Source: Xenorhabdus bovienii (lineage in GTDB: Bacteria > Pseudomonadota > Gammaproteobacteria > Enterobacterales > Enterobacteriaceae). From it: DNA of 64,000 nt. The stretch covers positions 1 through 64,000 of the forward strand of contig NZ_JANAIF010000014.1 in NCBI RefSeq assembly GCF_024721015.1. Direction: 5' to 3'. A model generated the notes under the pieces. It worked only from the letters and a program-made list of their open reading frames with translations, was not told the origin of the DNA and did no database searches. Positions 39,355-50,386 of this stretch are shown here, piece after piece. The translations under genes and the position numbers were made by a program. How positions within the stretch are numbered: position 1 is the first letter of the stretch; each line of letters starts with the position of its first letter.

Positions 39355-39945
39355 TTATGACAATAATCCCTGAATTTGAAATATACTCTGGTAAATCTCA
39401 CGTACAACCTGTTCTTTTCTCTGATTATAGTGCATTACCTGACTGACATTATCTTTGGCGTTTATCTTCGCAGCCATATATCGTTGACAATCTTCAGGAT
39501 GTTCTCTGAGCCAATTGCGAAACAAAATATGGCGAATGTGTTCAGGGCAATCTGGACCAAAAACATGAAGGTTGGCTCGTGGTTTTGCCAACCGTAGACA
39601 GCGATGTTGATAAAAACTCGGTTCACGCACCGTTAAGTCATAACCAAGCTGCTCCAGCGCCGGAACATAAGTTTGTTCCTGAATTGGATCTAGCACAATC
39701 AGATCGATATCAATAACCGGCTTGGCTGCAAGACCAGGAACTGCGGTTGAACCAACGTGCTCAATATGCAAGACAATGTTTCCCAGTGCTTTCTTGATAG
39801 ACGCAGAGAGTTGCTGCCATGTAACTACCCATTCAGGATTATATGCCACAACACCTATCACCTCTTCAACAGGTTTACCATGCACCCAAGGATTTTCATT
39901 AGGATCTGGCTCTGGAAAAAAGATAATGTCTTTAGGATTTATCAT
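39355..39945 (-). CDS. GrpB/Dephospho-CoA kinase-like nucleotidyltransferase-fold protein (UPF0157)
   Basis: The 196-residue protein belongs to the GrpB (UPF0157) family, which has a nucleotidyltransferase-like fold and no firmly known reaction. Visible motifs are VVAYNPEWVVTWQQLSASI, HIEHVGSTAVPGLAAKPVIDIDLIV (about aa 65-90, GS...DID pattern of the fold) and the C-terminal HILFRNWLREHPEDCQRYMAAK. I chose the ATG at 39945 for its AAGGAG 8 nt upstream; in-frame starts further up lack one. It lies 99 bases past mukB on the same strand. Function remains open. Confidence 0.88.
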   Translation of the reverse strand: MINPKDIIFFPEPDPNENPWVHGKPVEEVIGVVAYNPEWVVTWQQLSASIKKALGNIVLHIEHVGSTAVPGLAAKPVIDIDLIVLDPIQEQTYVPALEQLGYDLTVREPSFYQHRCLRLAKPRANLHVFGPDCPEHIRHILFRNWLREHPEDCQRYMAAKINAKDNVSQVMHYNQRKEQVVREIYQSIFQIQGLLS

Positions 39946-40044
39946 TAATTCACTCCTTATTTTTCTATCTATACCCAATGGATTAAAAGAGATCATATCC
40001 AATATGACCTCTTTGCACGATAGAAACATCACCCAACGCCAGAA

Positions 40045-43000
40045 TTACTCTTCCAAGATGGGTTGAGGCTGTTCAATGGCGGGAGCATCCTGTCCAAAAC
40101 CACGCAGACCAACGACATGCACATGTTCATGATTATTAAATATTTTACGTACTAATTTATACGTTGTACCTTTTTCTGGGCTGATGTTTTCCGGCGCTGC
40201 GATAATTAACTGCATCTGCAAACGTTCGCACAGTTCAAACAGCGTAGCGATTGATTTCGCATCCAAACGCGCCGCTTCATCAAGGAACAACAGACGGCAT
40301 GGTGATATGTCTTTACCACGCAGACGCCGTGATTCCTCTTCCCAACTCTGCACGACCATAACCAGAATTGACATCCCTGTACCAATGGCTTCACCCGTAG
40401 ACAATGCTCCACTTTCAGCTTTGAGCCAACCATCAGAGCCACGGTTGACTTCAACGTCCAATTCGAGGTAGTTACGGTAATCCAGTAATTCTTCACCAAT
40501 GGTCTGCGGTAAACGCTGCCCCATGTCAATTTGTGGGTTCAGACGCTGGTAAAGTTTCGCCATCGCTTCCGAGAAAGTCAGACGCTGGCTCTTGAACAGA
40601 TCCTGATGTTGCTCCTGCTGTTCGGAAAGCACATCCAGCAAAATGGAATGGCTTTCACGTACATTGACGTTCAAACGCACTCCTCCTACCTGACCAAAAG
40701 AAACAGCCTGCAATCCCTGATTCAACATGCGAATACGGTTTTGCTCGCGCTGAATTGTCTTGCGAATGATATTGGCCACACTCTTGGAACTGATCGCCAG
40801 TTTTTGTTCACGCGCCATCAATTCTTCCGTCAAACGAGCCAGTTCAATTTCCATCTGTTCAATGGCATCAACCGGATCATCAGTACGGATAATATCTTGG
40901 CGGATACGCTCACGCAGATGTTGATAAACAGCAACGAAAAATTGAATTTTACGTTCTGGACGTTTGGGATCTTCAGACAAACGCAGTGCATCACGCAAGT
41001 GTTCATTATCTGCCACCGCCAGACGCAATGCCCCCAGCGCTTTATCCGACATTGAACGCAGCTCATCTCCATTCATATAGGCCAGTTCGCGGCGATGGAG
41101 GCGACGTTCGACACCATTATCTTTCACCATCCGCATAACAGCACACCAGCCGGCTTTTGAAGAAACCACCTGCTCGCGTTTCTGATAATAGTCACGCTCA
41201 GATTTACGCAATTTCTTCTGGAGGTTATCCATTTCGGCTTCACAGAATGCGATCTGTTTCTCAAGCTGGTTGATGCGGGAACGATTGGTGCTCAAGGCAG
41301 CGTGAAGCTGATCGCGACGTTCACGGGCACGACTTTCTGCATTCGGATCGGCCTGAACACCGATGTCTTTCATTTCCTGCTCAAGTTCCTTCAACATATC
41401 CTGCTTAGTGTCATAGGAACTCTTCAATGAGGCCAATACTTGATTAAATTGGGCGTATTGTGATTGCTGCTGGCGCAATTGTTCACGGGCACGGCTGCGA
41501 TCAGACTCCGCATGTTCAAGGCGCTGGCGCAATTTATCATTCAGATCAGCATTGTCACTGAGCATTCCTACAGAATCGCTATAGCTGAAATGTGCACGAC
41601 GCTGCACCACTTCCGTCAAAGCAAAAGCTTGCTGTTTCGCTTTATTCTGGGTGTGCTTCGCCGTCTCATAATCCTGCTTCAACTGCTCATGCTGCTGTGG
41701 ATCGCTTTGCAGGACAGAAACCAGCGGTTCGAGTTTGTTCAGTGCATTACTATGCTGTTGCAAAAAACGAGCCGCATCTTGTGCTTCACTCATTTCTTCA
41801 CGCACCGTTTCTACACGGTCAATCAGCGTTTCATCCAGCAAGAGGGTGATTTGTGGGATCAGGCGGTTCAGCGCTGACAGACTCTCTTTTACCTGAGCCA
41901 GTTTCTGGTGATGCTGTTGAGTCTGTGCTTCAAATTGAGAGAGTTCGCGCTCCAGTTCAATTCGCTGCTGATTTAAGCTACGAATATCAGCTTCTGGATC
42001 GTCATCAAATGCAACTGACAGATGTTTGCCCACAAAACGGCTGAAAGCCTGATAGGCGCGCTGGATTTTCTGGACGTCAAACGAAAGCGTTGCATAGCGT
42101 TCTGCCAGCGTATCACGTTCAAAGTTCAGTATTTCCAGACGATTTTCCCTTGCAGCCCTTCCAAACAGCGGAACGTCAGGATAACGGGAATAACGCCACT
42201 GACGATCCGATGATTTCACCAGAACAGCATTTTTCCGCTCTTCGAAATCCAAGACGCTATCATCGAAGGATTGCGGATCACCTTCGATCAGATAGAGATC
42301 TTCTGGGCAATCTTCCAGTGCTTCCAGATGTGGACTTACCAACGAAAGATCCGGCACAACTATGGCATGACGGGCTGGCCCGTACAATGCGGAGAAATAA
42401 GGCGCATCATCAATGGTGATGTCATCATAAATTTCTGACAGCAAAACACCACCAAAACGTTCCGCTAATGCAAGCAATCTGCTGTCTTCGGCACCACTTG
42501 GCTGGCTCAAACGCTCAATATGCTTTTCAAGCTCACGTTTCTGTGCTGCTACATCGTCACGTTCGACGGTAGTTTCGCGTTCTTGCTCCAGCAATTGTTG
42601 CATGTATTCAGTGACATCATTGGCACTTTCGAACGTTTCGTCGCTCTGTTCACAAAGTTGGTTCAATGCATCCTGTGCCGTCAGCCAAACTGGTGCCCGT
42701 GTTGTCAATCCCTGAATTTTCTGCTTAAGTTGTTCCAGTTGCTGACGCATCTGCATACGGCGCTCGCCGCTTTCACTGGCATTTAGGCTTAACTCTTCCA
42801 ACTGGGCTTCCAATTCGCCCTGCAACGCTTCTAAATCTTCCGGCTGATATTGCTGGTTGTGGCGCTTGCAGAATTCCCCCAGTAAGCGCTCTGCATTTTG
42901 CTGGCTGTTCAGGCGCTGTTCCAATTCAGCTAATTGAATACGCAGAGGCTGAACACGATCCGCCAGATGGCGTTGGGATGGCCATTCGCGCAGTACTTCA

Positions 43001-44496
43001 CGGGCACTTTGCCATGCTGCGCTACGGCTCACCTCACCAACAATATTTTTCACCAGTTGATAAGCCTGCTCAAACTGACTATGGGCAGCATCTGCCACAC
43101 TCAGCTTCTGCTCCAACGCCAGCAAGGTTTCAGTCGCTTGTTGTTCTTTGGCCTGATAGGTTTCCTGCCACTCATCAGCATTCTCTATCAATAAATCAGG
43201 GAGCTGACAAAGCTCACAGGCACGTTCCAGTGCTTGCAGCGCCTGTTGATATTGGATCGAGCGAGTTTGTTGAACATCCAACGCCTGCTGGTAATCAGCA
43301 AGCTGACTTTTTAATTCATCAACTTCCTGTTCAGCCGCCTCAGACACAGTGTCATATTCTGCCTGTAACTCTTTCGCTTCTTCGACAACTTCAGTCTGTT
43401 CTTCCAGGCGATAAGTCAGCTCTTCAATATCTCCTTGATAACGATCTATTTTCTCCTGCTGACGCATGGCCGTCTGAACTAAATTCAGATGATCGCTAGC
43501 CGCCTGATAATCCATCTCCAAATCAGAAGACGCACCACTCTGTTCCGTAAGCTCCCGTGCTATTTCAACATGGCGATACTGTTCAGCCACTAATTGACGG
43601 CGGCTACCAAACAATTCACTGCGCAAAGCCAAGGCTTCATCCAGATGGATACGGCGCTCATTGGTATGACGCATGTAGTCAGCAGAAACATAAGCTGTCG
43701 CTTCCGTGATGAGATGTTTAAACAGATCGCGATCAGATTGGGTAACGCGGATTGCTTCCAGCGTGATGCGGTTTTCACGCAGTGCCGCTTCCATGTCCTG
43801 AAACGCTTTTCTAACGCCACTATTTTCTGGCAGTAAGTAATCACGCAGTGAGCGAGTGATGGCGCTGGAAATACCACCATATAGCGATGCTTCTATCAGA
43901 CGGTAAAACTTACTACGGTCACTGGCTGAACGCAGACGTTTTGGAATCACTCCCAAATCAAACATCAGGGAATGGTAGTCGGTGATAGAGTTAAATTGTT
44001 TGAATTGAACGCCTTCCATCTCATCAAGGCGCTCTTTCAGCTCATTTAATGGCAGAACCCGCGCCTGACGTTCGCCAATATTTTCGGTCAATAACTGCGT
44101 TGGCTGTACTGATGCAGGGACACCCTGGATCATGAATGGTTTGATATCAACCTTGCGGTCACGCCCGGCAACCTGCTGTAAGCGAACCCCCGCAATGATC
44201 CGCTGGTGGCGAGAGTTAACGACATCCAGCGTGGAATAACAGACCCCGGCACGCAGTTTACCGTGCAAGCCTTTATCACGGGAGCCACTGGTTGCGCCCG
44301 CTTCCGTGGTGTTTCGGAAATGAAGCAGCGTCAAGTCAGGGATCAACGCTGTCACAAACGCTGCCATCGTGGTGGATTTACCTGCACCATTACCACCGGA
44401 TAAGGTGGTCACGAGTTCGTCAAGATCAAACGTTCTGGCAAAAAAACCGTTCCAGTTAACTAGCGTCAGTGAGCGAAATTTACCGCGTTCAATCAT
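40045..44496 (-). CDS. mukB: Chromosome partition protein MukB
   Basis: MukB is the SMC-like ATPase of the MukBEF condensin that loops and segregates the chromosome. The 1483-residue protein (E. coli 1486) has the N-terminal head with Walker [11 protein letters not shown] (about aa 34-43), two long coiled coils (about aa 290-650 and 780-1200) around the hinge (about aa 665-780), and the C-terminal head with signature [14 protein letters not shown] and Walker [14 protein letters not shown]. Its ATG overlaps the mukE stop (ATGA), so translation is coupled. It is the last gene of the cmoM-mukF-mukE-mukB operon. Confidence 0.99.
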   Translation of the reverse strand: MIERGKFRSLTLVNWNGFFARTFDLDELVTTLSGGNGAGKSTTMAAFVTALIPDLTLLHFRNTTEAGATSGSRDKGLHGKLRAGVCYSTLDVVNSRHQRIIAGVRLQQVAGRDRKVDIKPFMIQGVPASVQPTQLLTENIGERQARVLPLNELKERLDEMEGVQFKQFNSITDYHSLMFDLGVIPKRLRSASDRSKFYRLIEASLYGGISSAITRSLRDYLLPENSGVRKAFQDMEAALRENRITLEAIRVTQSDRDLFKHLITEATAYVSADYMRHTNERRIHLDEALALRSELFGSRRQLVAEQYRHVEIARELTEQSGASSDLEMDYQAASDHLNLVQTAMRQQEKIDRYQGDIEELTYRLEEQTEVVEEAKELQAEYDTVSEAAEQEVDELKSQLADYQQALDVQQTRSIQYQQALQALERACELCQLPDLLIENADEWQETYQAKEQQATETLLALEQKLSVADAAHSQFEQAYQLVKNIVGEVSRSAAWQSAREVLREWPSQRHLADRVQPLRIQLAELEQRLNSQQNAERLLGEFCKRHNQQYQPEDLEALQGELEAQLEELSLNASESGERRMQMRQQLEQLKQKIQGLTTRAPVWLTAQDALNQLCEQSDETFESANDVTEYMQQLLEQERETTVERDDVAAQKRELEKHIERLSQPSGAEDSRLLALAERFGGVLLSEIYDDITIDDAPYFSALYGPARHAIVVPDLSLVSPHLEALEDCPEDLYLIEGDPQSFDDSVLDFEERKNAVLVKSSDRQWRYSRYPDVPLFGRAARENRLEILNFERDTLAERYATLSFDVQKIQRAYQAFSRFVGKHLSVAFDDDPEADIRSLNQQRIELERELSQFEAQTQQHHQKLAQVKESLSALNRLIPQITLLLDETLIDRVETVREEMSEAQDAARFLQQHSNALNKLEPLVSVLQSDPQQHEQLKQDYETAKHTQNKAKQQAFALTEVVQRRAHFSYSDSVGMLSDNADLNDKLRQRLEHAESDRSRAREQLRQQQSQYAQFNQVLASLKSSYDTKQDMLKELEQEMKDIGVQADPNAESRARERRDQLHAALSTNRSRINQLEKQIAFCEAEMDNLQKKLRKSERDYYQKREQVVSSKAGWCAVMRMVKDNGVERRLHRRELAYMNGDELRSMSDKALGALRLAVADNEHLRDALRLSEDPKRPERKIQFFVAVYQHLRERIRQDIIRTDDPVDAIEQMEIELARLTEELMAREQKLAISSKSVANIIRKTIQREQNRIRMLNQGLQAVSFGQVGGVRLNVNVRESHSILLDVLSEQQEQHQDLFKSQRLTFSEAMAKLYQRLNPQIDMGQRLPQTIGEELLDYRNYLELDVEVNRGSDGWLKAESGALSTGEAIGTGMSILVMVVQSWEEESRRLRGKDISPCRLLFLDEAARLDAKSIATLFELCERLQMQLIIAAPENISPEKGTTYKLVRKIFNNHEHVHVVGLRGFGQDAPAIEQPQPILEE

Positions 44497-45215
44497 GACT
44501 GTTTACCCTCCGCACCTTCTGCTGAATGCTCTGATACTTCTTCGTGTTCATTATCTTCCTGCGATAAATTGCCTTCCACCGGCATCGCTTCACCATCACG
44601 GATCATTCGTAATTGTGCTTCGCGTGGGTCGTCACCACTGCGTACATCTGCACCAAAGCGGAATACCGTTTCAGTAATCGTAAATTTATTGCTGTCATTT
44701 TGCAGAAAATAGGCCATCCCCAAACGGCGCAGGCGGTTTAAGGAAGTCCGTGCTTTTTCCTGTAGTTTTTGTTTATCCAGATCGGAACCTGTCGAACGTT
44801 GGTTCACCAATTTCATCAGCTTACTTTCGTCAGCGAGCGACAATAGCTCGTCATACAGTTCCTGAAAGGTAAATATTCCCTGATTGGACAGACGTTCTGG
44901 GCTGAGATAGAGGTAACACAGGATTTTACCTACCATCATGTCCATTTCAGACAGGACAGATCGAGGGATCAGCGTCGTTGAGCGCGGACGCAGGTAGAAA
45001 AAACCTTCTGGTGCACGGATTAACTCAACATTATAGCGAGCATAAAACGTTTCCAGCTCCTCCTGAAAATCCATCAGGAAAGCATGATTATCAAGATCAT
45101 CCATCCCAATATGACGCCCTGAACGAAGTTGGCTGTCTAATTCAGGAAAAAGTGTGTTGGATAATGCCTGAGCCAGTTTGACTGGCATAAATTGTTCAAT
45201 ATGTGTCGATGACAT
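44493..45215 (-). CDS. mukE: Chromosome partition protein MukE
   Basis: MukE is a kleisin-associated winged-helix subunit of MukBEF that bridges MukF and DNA. The 240-residue protein starts [18 protein letters not shown] at 45215, matching E. coli MukE (234 aa), and has the conserved block [20 protein letters not shown] and [27 protein letters not shown]. The C-terminal tail ([20 protein letters not shown]) is acidic and variable. The gene overlaps the end of mukF by 20 bases and its stop overlaps the mukB start. An in-frame ATG nine codons earlier is inside mukF and less likely. Confidence 0.97.
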   Translation of the reverse strand: MSSTHIEQFMPVKLAQALSNTLFPELDSQLRSGRHIGMDDLDNHAFLMDFQEELETFYARYNVELIRAPEGFFYLRPRSTTLIPRSVLSEMDMMVGKILCYLYLSPERLSNQGIFTFQELYDELLSLADESKLMKLVNQRSTGSDLDKQKLQEKARTSLNRLRRLGMAYFLQNDSNKFTITETVFRFGADVRSGDDPREAQLRMIRDGEAMPVEGNLSQEDNEHEEVSEHSAEGAEGKQS

Positions 45216-46518
45216 GTGCCTGCACCTTGGCTCCGTAATCATTAATCGCTAACCATTCCGCTGGCAACCCAGAGAAATCCGCTTCTGCAACGCCCAGCCG
45301 TACTGCCTGATCCACCAGAATACGCGCCACATCGAAATGGCGGTTACGTGGATATTGAGCAAGATAATCGCGCAGTACTGCCCCCAAATCTAATGGGAGC
45401 CTGGCCTGTTGGTAGACTGCCAGTGCTCGTGCCACCATCTCGGCCAACTGTTCGTTGATTTCACTAAATTCTTCATATTCCATGTCTGGCGGTAATTCTC
45501 CCATTACCTCTTCATTGCGCAATGTCAGTTCTTCGTCGCGCATATCCAGCAAACGCTCTGCATTGGCGATGGTCAGCGCCCACGGATGATCAAAATAGTG
45601 TTGGATAGATTGGCGGAGACGTTGAGCAAATATGCGGTTCTTATCCATATCGATAGCGGTACGGATAAATTTGTGAACATGGCGATCATAGCCAATCCAG
45701 AGATCGATAGCCTGTTGCCCCCAGCTAATAATGCGGTCGAGTTTACTTTGCAGATCAAAAACCAGTTTATCCACCAATTCTAAGCCACCGCTGCCCATAT
45801 TAGCATCCTGAATACGCAGTAGATTGGCCTGTAATTTATCACCAGCAGCTTCCAGCGTATCTTGGAGCTCTCTCAATGTGCCCGACGTTTCAGACAGTAA
45901 ATGCTCGCAATTAGCGATAGCAGCCTGCCAATCTTGGTTGAGGAGTGCAGCAATGTCTGTTTTTACGCTGTTTTGCTGTTCATCCATAGTACGCTGTGAC
46001 ATATCGATGCTGTCAAAAATTTCAGCGACAGAATATTTGAGCGGCGCAAAAACATTGCGGTGCCAATGGAACTCATCGCCGCCTTCTTCAGCAGATTCAG
46101 CCGCCCGATGTAGTTCGTTGGCAACAATGGATAACTGCATGGAAAGGCGCAACGTGGAAAATTCGCGCTGGCGAATATAATAGTCACTGATACCAATACC
46201 CAATGGCGTCAACCGATAGATAGCATTGCCATCCGCTAATTCACTGGTAAAGCGGTTAATCAGCTTTTGGCGTACCATATCGTTAATGGCATTATTCGCC
46301 CGGACAGCAACCGCCTCTGACGTTTGTTCAAAACCTTTGCAAACTTCACGGAACGCATCAACCAACTCTCCCTCGCTCATTTCGCCATCAAAACGTTCGC
46401 TGTTCAGCACTGAGATTGCCATCAAAAAAGCCAAGCGTTCCGGTGGCAACGAAATCGAAAAATCATTCTTTCTGGCCCAGGACACAAGTTCAGGAACAGT
46501 CTGGGAATATTCACTCAT
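45196..46518 (-). CDS. mukF: Chromosome partition protein MukF (kleisin)
   Basis: MukF is the kleisin that dimerises through its N-terminal winged helix and connects MukB heads. The 440-residue protein equals E. coli MukF in length. The start [25 protein letters not shown] matches the family; conserved regions include [33 protein letters not shown] and the C-terminal winged-helix end [14 protein letters not shown]. Its ATG overlaps the cmoM stop by four bases. It is followed by mukE with an overlap, so the stoichiometry is probably set by coupling. Confidence 0.98.
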   Translation of the reverse strand: MSEYSQTVPELVSWARKNDFSISLPPERLAFLMAISVLNSERFDGEMSEGELVDAFREVCKGFEQTSEAVAVRANNAINDMVRQKLINRFTSELADGNAIYRLTPLGIGISDYYIRQREFSTLRLSMQLSIVANELHRAAESAEEGGDEFHWHRNVFAPLKYSVAEIFDSIDMSQRTMDEQQNSVKTDIAALLNQDWQAAIANCEHLLSETSGTLRELQDTLEAAGDKLQANLLRIQDANMGSGGLELVDKLVFDLQSKLDRIISWGQQAIDLWIGYDRHVHKFIRTAIDMDKNRIFAQRLRQSIQHYFDHPWALTIANAERLLDMRDEELTLRNEEVMGELPPDMEYEEFSEINEQLAEMVARALAVYQQARLPLDLGAVLRDYLAQYPRNRHFDVARILVDQAVRLGVAEADFSGLPAEWLAINDYGAKVQAHVIDTY

Positions 46519-47300
46519 AATTCACTCTTTAAAGTCGGCTTGCGTGCCATCACATGAATGTAACGCCCCAGGCTGATATAGGGCTCCTGTCTGCAATAAC
46601 GTTGTTCAAGTTCAAGCAACGCCGGAAAATCTGTATTTTGTAATTGGCGGCTTTGCAGGTAGTCGTGAAAAACCCTGACGCCTGTTTTGCCTGTTATTTC
46701 CATATTGAGTTCAATAAGCCACTGATATACCTGTTCGGGTACTAATGGATTCTGTGGCGATAAAGAACGCTTTCGGCGACGCTGAATATTTGGCGTTGCC
46801 AAATGAAAGTTACCCAATATGGCATTACGCATGACCAGTCCATTAGCATTATAAAACATTAATGAAAGTGCTCCACCGGGTGTTATTATCTCCCCCAATG
46901 TTTCTATCGCATCTTTTTGGTCAGTGATCCATTCCAATACGGCATGAAATAGAATTAAATCGACGGGTTGTCTAATGTGTTGACCAATATCCTGTACCGG
47001 GCTTTGGATAAATTGCATCTGATGGAGAACACCCCGCTCCTGTGCATTACATTTCGCCCGCAGGATCATTTCTTCAGAGAGGTCACATAATATGACCTGA
47101 TGGCCTAATTCAGCCAGTTGGCAAGCCATGTTTCCTTCACCGCCTCCCGCATCCAAAATGCGCAGAGGGCGCTGAGGTAAATGATTCAGCAATTCGTTGA
47201 TATCCTGCCAGACAACGGCCTGCCTGATTTTACCCTTGGTTGTGCCGTAAATATTACGTGAAAATTTGTCTGCAATATCATCGAAATTGCGATCCCGCAT
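46515..47300 (-). CDS. cmoM: tRNA 5-carboxymethoxyuridine methyltransferase CmoM (SmtA)
   Basis: CmoM uses S-adenosylmethionine to methyl-esterify cmo5U34 to mcmo5U in some tRNAs. The 261-residue protein equals E. coli SmtA/CmoM. It begins [23 protein letters not shown], has the SAM motif [13 protein letters not shown] (about aa 46-58), then [11 protein letters not shown] and [14 protein letters not shown] chose the ATG at 47300, where the family starts, over one five codons earlier. It is the first gene of the mukFEB operon, divergent from elyC. Confidence 0.96.
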   Translation of the reverse strand: MRDRNFDDIADKFSRNIYGTTKGKIRQAVVWQDINELLNHLPQRPLRILDAGGGEGNMACQLAELGHQVILCDLSEEMILRAKCNAQERGVLHQMQFIQSPVQDIGQHIRQPVDLILFHAVLEWITDQKDAIETLGEIITPGGALSLMFYNANGLVMRNAILGNFHLATPNIQRRRKRSLSPQNPLVPEQVYQWLIELNMEITGKTGVRVFHDYLQSRQLQNTDFPALLELEQRYCRQEPYISLGRYIHVMARKPTLKSEL

Positions 47301-47453
47301 GAAAAACTGCCTCACTGATAAGCTAAGTTTAATTTATTTATTGAGTAATAATGCTGGCTACTGTTATTTTGGCACAGTAATCATTGAATTCACTACTTTT
47401 AGCCCTAAATTCGACCCTGGGCGGCTATAATTCCACCAAACCAAGGCCAATCA

Positions 47454-48260
47454 ATGTTATTTCTGCTTAAAAAATATGTTGGCGCGCTATTAATGCCTTT
47501 GCCTTTGATTATTCTTGTTTCTTTGACAGCCCTGCTATTTCTGTGGTTCACCCGCTGGCAAAAAACGGGTAAAGCCATACTGTCACTGAGTTGGATTGCG
47601 CTACTTTTATTTAGTTTACAGCCGATTGCTGACAAACTTTTACTTCCTATCGAAGGGAAGTATGTTCAACGCTATGAGCCTGACAAAGCATATACTGCCC
47701 CCGTAAAATACATTGTTGTTCTCGGGGGCGGTTTCACTTACAACTCACAATGGGCGCCCAGTGCCAACCTTATCAGTAATAGTCTGCCCAGAGTCACCGA
47801 AGGTATTCGGTTATATCACCTTAATCCTGGCACTAAAATGATTTTCACGGGCGGTAAAGGCGTTAATTCAATTAGTAGTGCCGAAATCGCTGCTATGGTA
47901 GCACAATCTTTGGGAATTCCTGTAGAAGACACGATTGCATTAAGAAAACCTTTAGATACGGAAGAAGAAGCTGCTGAAGTTGAAAAAGTGCTTGGGCAAC
48001 AACCTTTTATTCTGGTCACTTCCGCCAATCATATGGAACGGTCGCTCAAGTTCTTCGAACGGCGTGGTATGCACCCTATCGCAGGCCCTGCCAATCAACT
48101 GGCTGTGACAACTCCACTATATGCATGGGAAAAATACATTCCATCCGCCTATTATTTTTCACATACGGAACGAGCTTGGTATGAAACGCTGGGTAAAATT
48201 TGGCAGGCAATAAAGCCAGTAAATAAAGAGGCAGCAACCGAGAAATCAGAGAACTCTTAA
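47454..48260 (+). CDS. elyC: Envelope biogenesis factor ElyC (DUF218)
   Basis: ElyC supports peptidoglycan and lipid-carrier metabolism at low temperature. The 268-residue protein has two N-terminal membrane helices (LLMPLPLIILVSLTALLFLWF and GKAILSLSWIALLLFSLQP) and a periplasmic DUF218 domain with VVLGGGFTYN (about aa 89-98), MIFTGGKG, DTEEEA and VTSANHMERS. The E. coli protein is 259 aa. It diverges from cmoM and converges on kdsB. E. coli ycbJ, which lies nearby, is absent here. Confidence 0.94.
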   Translation: MLFLLKKYVGALLMPLPLIILVSLTALLFLWFTRWQKTGKAILSLSWIALLLFSLQPIADKLLLPIEGKYVQRYEPDKAYTAPVKYIVVLGGGFTYNSQWAPSANLISNSLPRVTEGIRLYHLNPGTKMIFTGGKGVNSISSAEIAAMVAQSLGIPVEDTIALRKPLDTEEEAAEVEKVLGQQPFILVTSANHMERSLKFFERRGMHPIAGPANQLAVTTPLYAWEKYIPSAYYFSHTERAWYETLGKIWQAIKPVNKEAATEKSENS

Positions 48261-48292
48261 TAGAAAACAGTGAGAGCCAAAATCATACTGAA

Positions 48293-48326
48293 AAAAGAGA
48301 ATGCCGCTTCCGCGGCATTCTCTTTT
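48293..48326. terminator. Bidirectional terminator between elyC and kdsB
   Basis: AAAAGAGAATGCCGC pairs perfectly with GCGGCATTCTCTTTT around a 4-base loop. A-run and T-run flank the stem, so it can serve both convergent genes. Confidence 0.93.
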
Positions 48327-48349
48327 GACTGTTATACCGGATAACGTGT

Positions 48350-49099
48350 TCAACACTCAGCAAAGGCTTTTCTGACGGCTTCCAAATCTTCAGGTGTATC
48401 TACCCCTGCACCTGGCGCTTGTAGCGCTTTCGCGACATGAATTTTCTCACCGTACCAAAGCACCCGCAGTTGTTCGAGCATCTCAATGCTTTCCAATGGG
48501 CTTGGCGCCCATTGCACGTAGCGACGGATAAATCCTGCCCGATATGCATAAAGCCCGATATGGCGCAAGAAGTTATCCCCGACTGTTTCTTTTGACTGCA
48601 TAAAGCGATCACGTTCCCACGGAATCGTGGCGCGTGAGAAATAGAGCGCATAGCCCTGCGCATCCATCACAACTTTTACAGCGTTAGGGTTGAATGCTTC
48701 TTCTGCATCTTGGATCTGCACTGCAAGTGTTGCCATTCCAGCATCACTTTCTGCCAGATTATCGGCGACCTGCTTAATAATTTGTTCTGGGATAAGTGGC
48801 TCATCACCTTGAACATTCACGATGATCTCGTCATCAGCAAATTGGTATTGATCAATGACTTCAGCTAAACGCTCTGTACCTGAATGGTGATGCGCACTTG
48901 TCATGCAAGCTTCACCGCCTGCAGCAGTGACTGCATCAAAAACGGCTTGGTTATCTGTCGCCACAATCACCCGATTGGCACCGGAGCGGATAGCCCGTTC
49001 CATAACGCGCACAATCATTGGCTTGCCATGAATATCAGCCAGCGGTTTTCCAGGCAGGCGAGTTGAAGCAAAACGCGCTGGAATGATAACGGTAAACAT
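48350..49099 (-). CDS. kdsB: CMP-KDO synthetase KdsB
   Basis: KdsB activates Kdo as CMP-Kdo for lipopolysaccharide inner core synthesis. The 249-residue protein (E. coli 248) has the nucleotidyl motif [28 protein letters not shown] start, VIVATDN (about aa 44-50), [14 protein letters not shown] (about aa 95-108) and [13 protein letters not shown]. It sits three bases after the ycaR stop in the lpxK-ycaR-kdsB set and is the last gene before the bidirectional terminator. Confidence 0.98.
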   Translation of the reverse strand: MFTVIIPARFASTRLPGKPLADIHGKPMIVRVMERAIRSGANRVIVATDNQAVFDAVTAAGGEACMTSAHHHSGTERLAEVIDQYQFADDEIIVNVQGDEPLIPEQIIKQVADNLAESDAGMATLAVQIQDAEEAFNPNAVKVVMDAQGYALYFSRATIPWERDRFMQSKETVGDNFLRHIGLYAYRAGFIRRYVQWAPSPLESIEMLEQLRVLWYGEKIHVAKALQAPGAGVDTPEDLEAVRKAFAEC

Positions 49100-49102
49100 G
49101 AA

Positions 49103-49282
49103 TTATTTTTCTTCCTCTGCTGGCAGGGCGCGGGCTTCATTTTCTAACAGCACAGGAATGCCATCACGGACGGGAAAAGCGAGGTGGTCAAGTTTGCAAA
49201 TCAGTTCAAAGTTTTCTTTATCGTAATTAAGCTTACCGTGACATACCGGACAAGCAATGATTTCGAGTAAACGGTGATCCAT
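49103..49282 (-). CDS. ycaR: Small zinc-ribbon-like protein YcaR (Trm112 family)
   Basis: The 59-residue frame begins [18 protein letters not shown] and ends [12 protein letters not shown]. It belongs to the YcaR/Trm112-like family with a CPVC pair and a later single Cys ([18 protein letters not shown]). E. coli YcaR (60 aa) has the same sequence pattern and the same neighbours, lpxK upstream and kdsB downstream. Its function in bacteria is not established; the conserved operon suggests a link to lipopolysaccharide synthesis. Confidence 0.95.
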   Translation of the reverse strand: MDHRLLEIIACPVCHGKLNYDKENFELICKLDHLAFPVRDGIPVLLENEARALPAEEEK

Positions 49283-49390
49283 ATATCCCCCAAATGACGG
49301 GCTTCGAATTTAATGCGGTTCAGAATACCACAAGCAATGTATCACCGTTAACTCTGTTATTTTGTTGAATGTTGTGATGATTTACCAAGA

Positions 49391-50386
49391 TTATCTACGC
49401 ATGTTCACTTTAGGGAGTAAAGCACAAATTTCATCCAGCATTTTTTGCTCTTTTTCTTCTGGAAAATGTGCAGAAACCGGTAAATACCACCAATTAGGCT
49501 GCGCGAATTCGAAACATTTAACTGCATCTTTTTCTGTCATCAGCAAATTCTGCCCATCATCGGTCAAAGCCGACAATTGAGTTTTATCATAAGATTGATG
49601 ATCAGCAAAAGCGTGTGTTTCCTGCAAAACAGCTCCCAACTGCTGCAAAGTTGCAAAAAAACGCGGTGGATGACCAATACCTGCCATTGCCACCCCATTG
49701 GGAATATCACTGACCTGACGCGATTCTCCCGTCAGCAGGTTAATCGCCAGTTCACCTTTTAGCGTCATGGGCAATTCGCCTGCTTCCGGTGTTCCTCCAT
49801 TAACAATAATGGTATTGACCGTATTTAGACGACCAGCGAGTTCCCGCATCGGCCCTGCCGGTAGCCAGCAGCCATTACCGAAGCGACGGATACCATCAAT
49901 GACCACAATTTCATAATCACGCTGTAAGGCATAATGTTGGAGACCATCATCGGTGATGATGATATCGATGGGAAAATGCGTTAATAACGCCTTGATAGCA
50001 TCGGTGCGTTTCGGTGCGACCGCAACAGGTGCACCAGTACGGAGATGAATCAAAACTGGCTCATCTCCCGCTTGTGCCGTTGTCACTTCTCCTGTTACCA
50101 ACAGTGGGTAATGTTCCGCTTTCCCGCCATAACCGCGAGAAACAACACCAACCTGATAGCCTGTTCGCTGCAATTGTTCAACCAGCCAAATGACGACTGG
50201 TGTTTTGCCATTCCCTCCTGCCGTCAAGTTACCCACGACAACAACAGGTACAGGCGCTTTCCAAGAACGGATCAACCCCAGTTTATAGCCTAAACGACGC
50301 AGACCGCTTATCAGCCCATAAAGGGCTGACAGTGGCAATAGCAAGATGTAAAGCCATGAACGGCCGAACCATATGCGTTCAATCAT
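49391..50386 (-). CDS. lpxK: Tetraacyldisaccharide 4'-kinase LpxK
   Basis: LpxK phosphorylates the 4' position of the lipid A disaccharide precursor to give lipid IVA. The 331-residue protein (E. coli 328) has an N-terminal membrane helix ([20 protein letters not shown]) and a P-loop [13 protein letters not shown] (about aa 52-64), followed by SRGYGGK, DDGLQHY and [10 protein letters not shown]. Its ATG overlaps the msbA stop (ATGA), so the flippase and kinase are co-translated. E. coli ycaQ, between lpxK and ycaR, is absent. Confidence 0.97.
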   Translation of the reverse strand: MIERIWFGRSWLYILLLPLSALYGLISGLRRLGYKLGLIRSWKAPVPVVVVGNLTAGGNGKTPVVIWLVEQLQRTGYQVGVVSRGYGGKAEHYPLLVTGEVTTAQAGDEPVLIHLRTGAPVAVAPKRTDAIKALLTHFPIDIIITDDGLQHYALQRDYEIVVIDGIRRFGNGCWLPAGPMRELAGRLNTVNTIIVNGGTPEAGELPMTLKGELAINLLTGESRQVSDIPNGVAMAGIGHPPRFFATLQQLGAVLQETHAFADHQSYDKTQLSALTDDGQNLLMTEKDAVKCFEFAQPNWWYLPVSAHFPEEKEQKMLDEICALLPKVNMRR

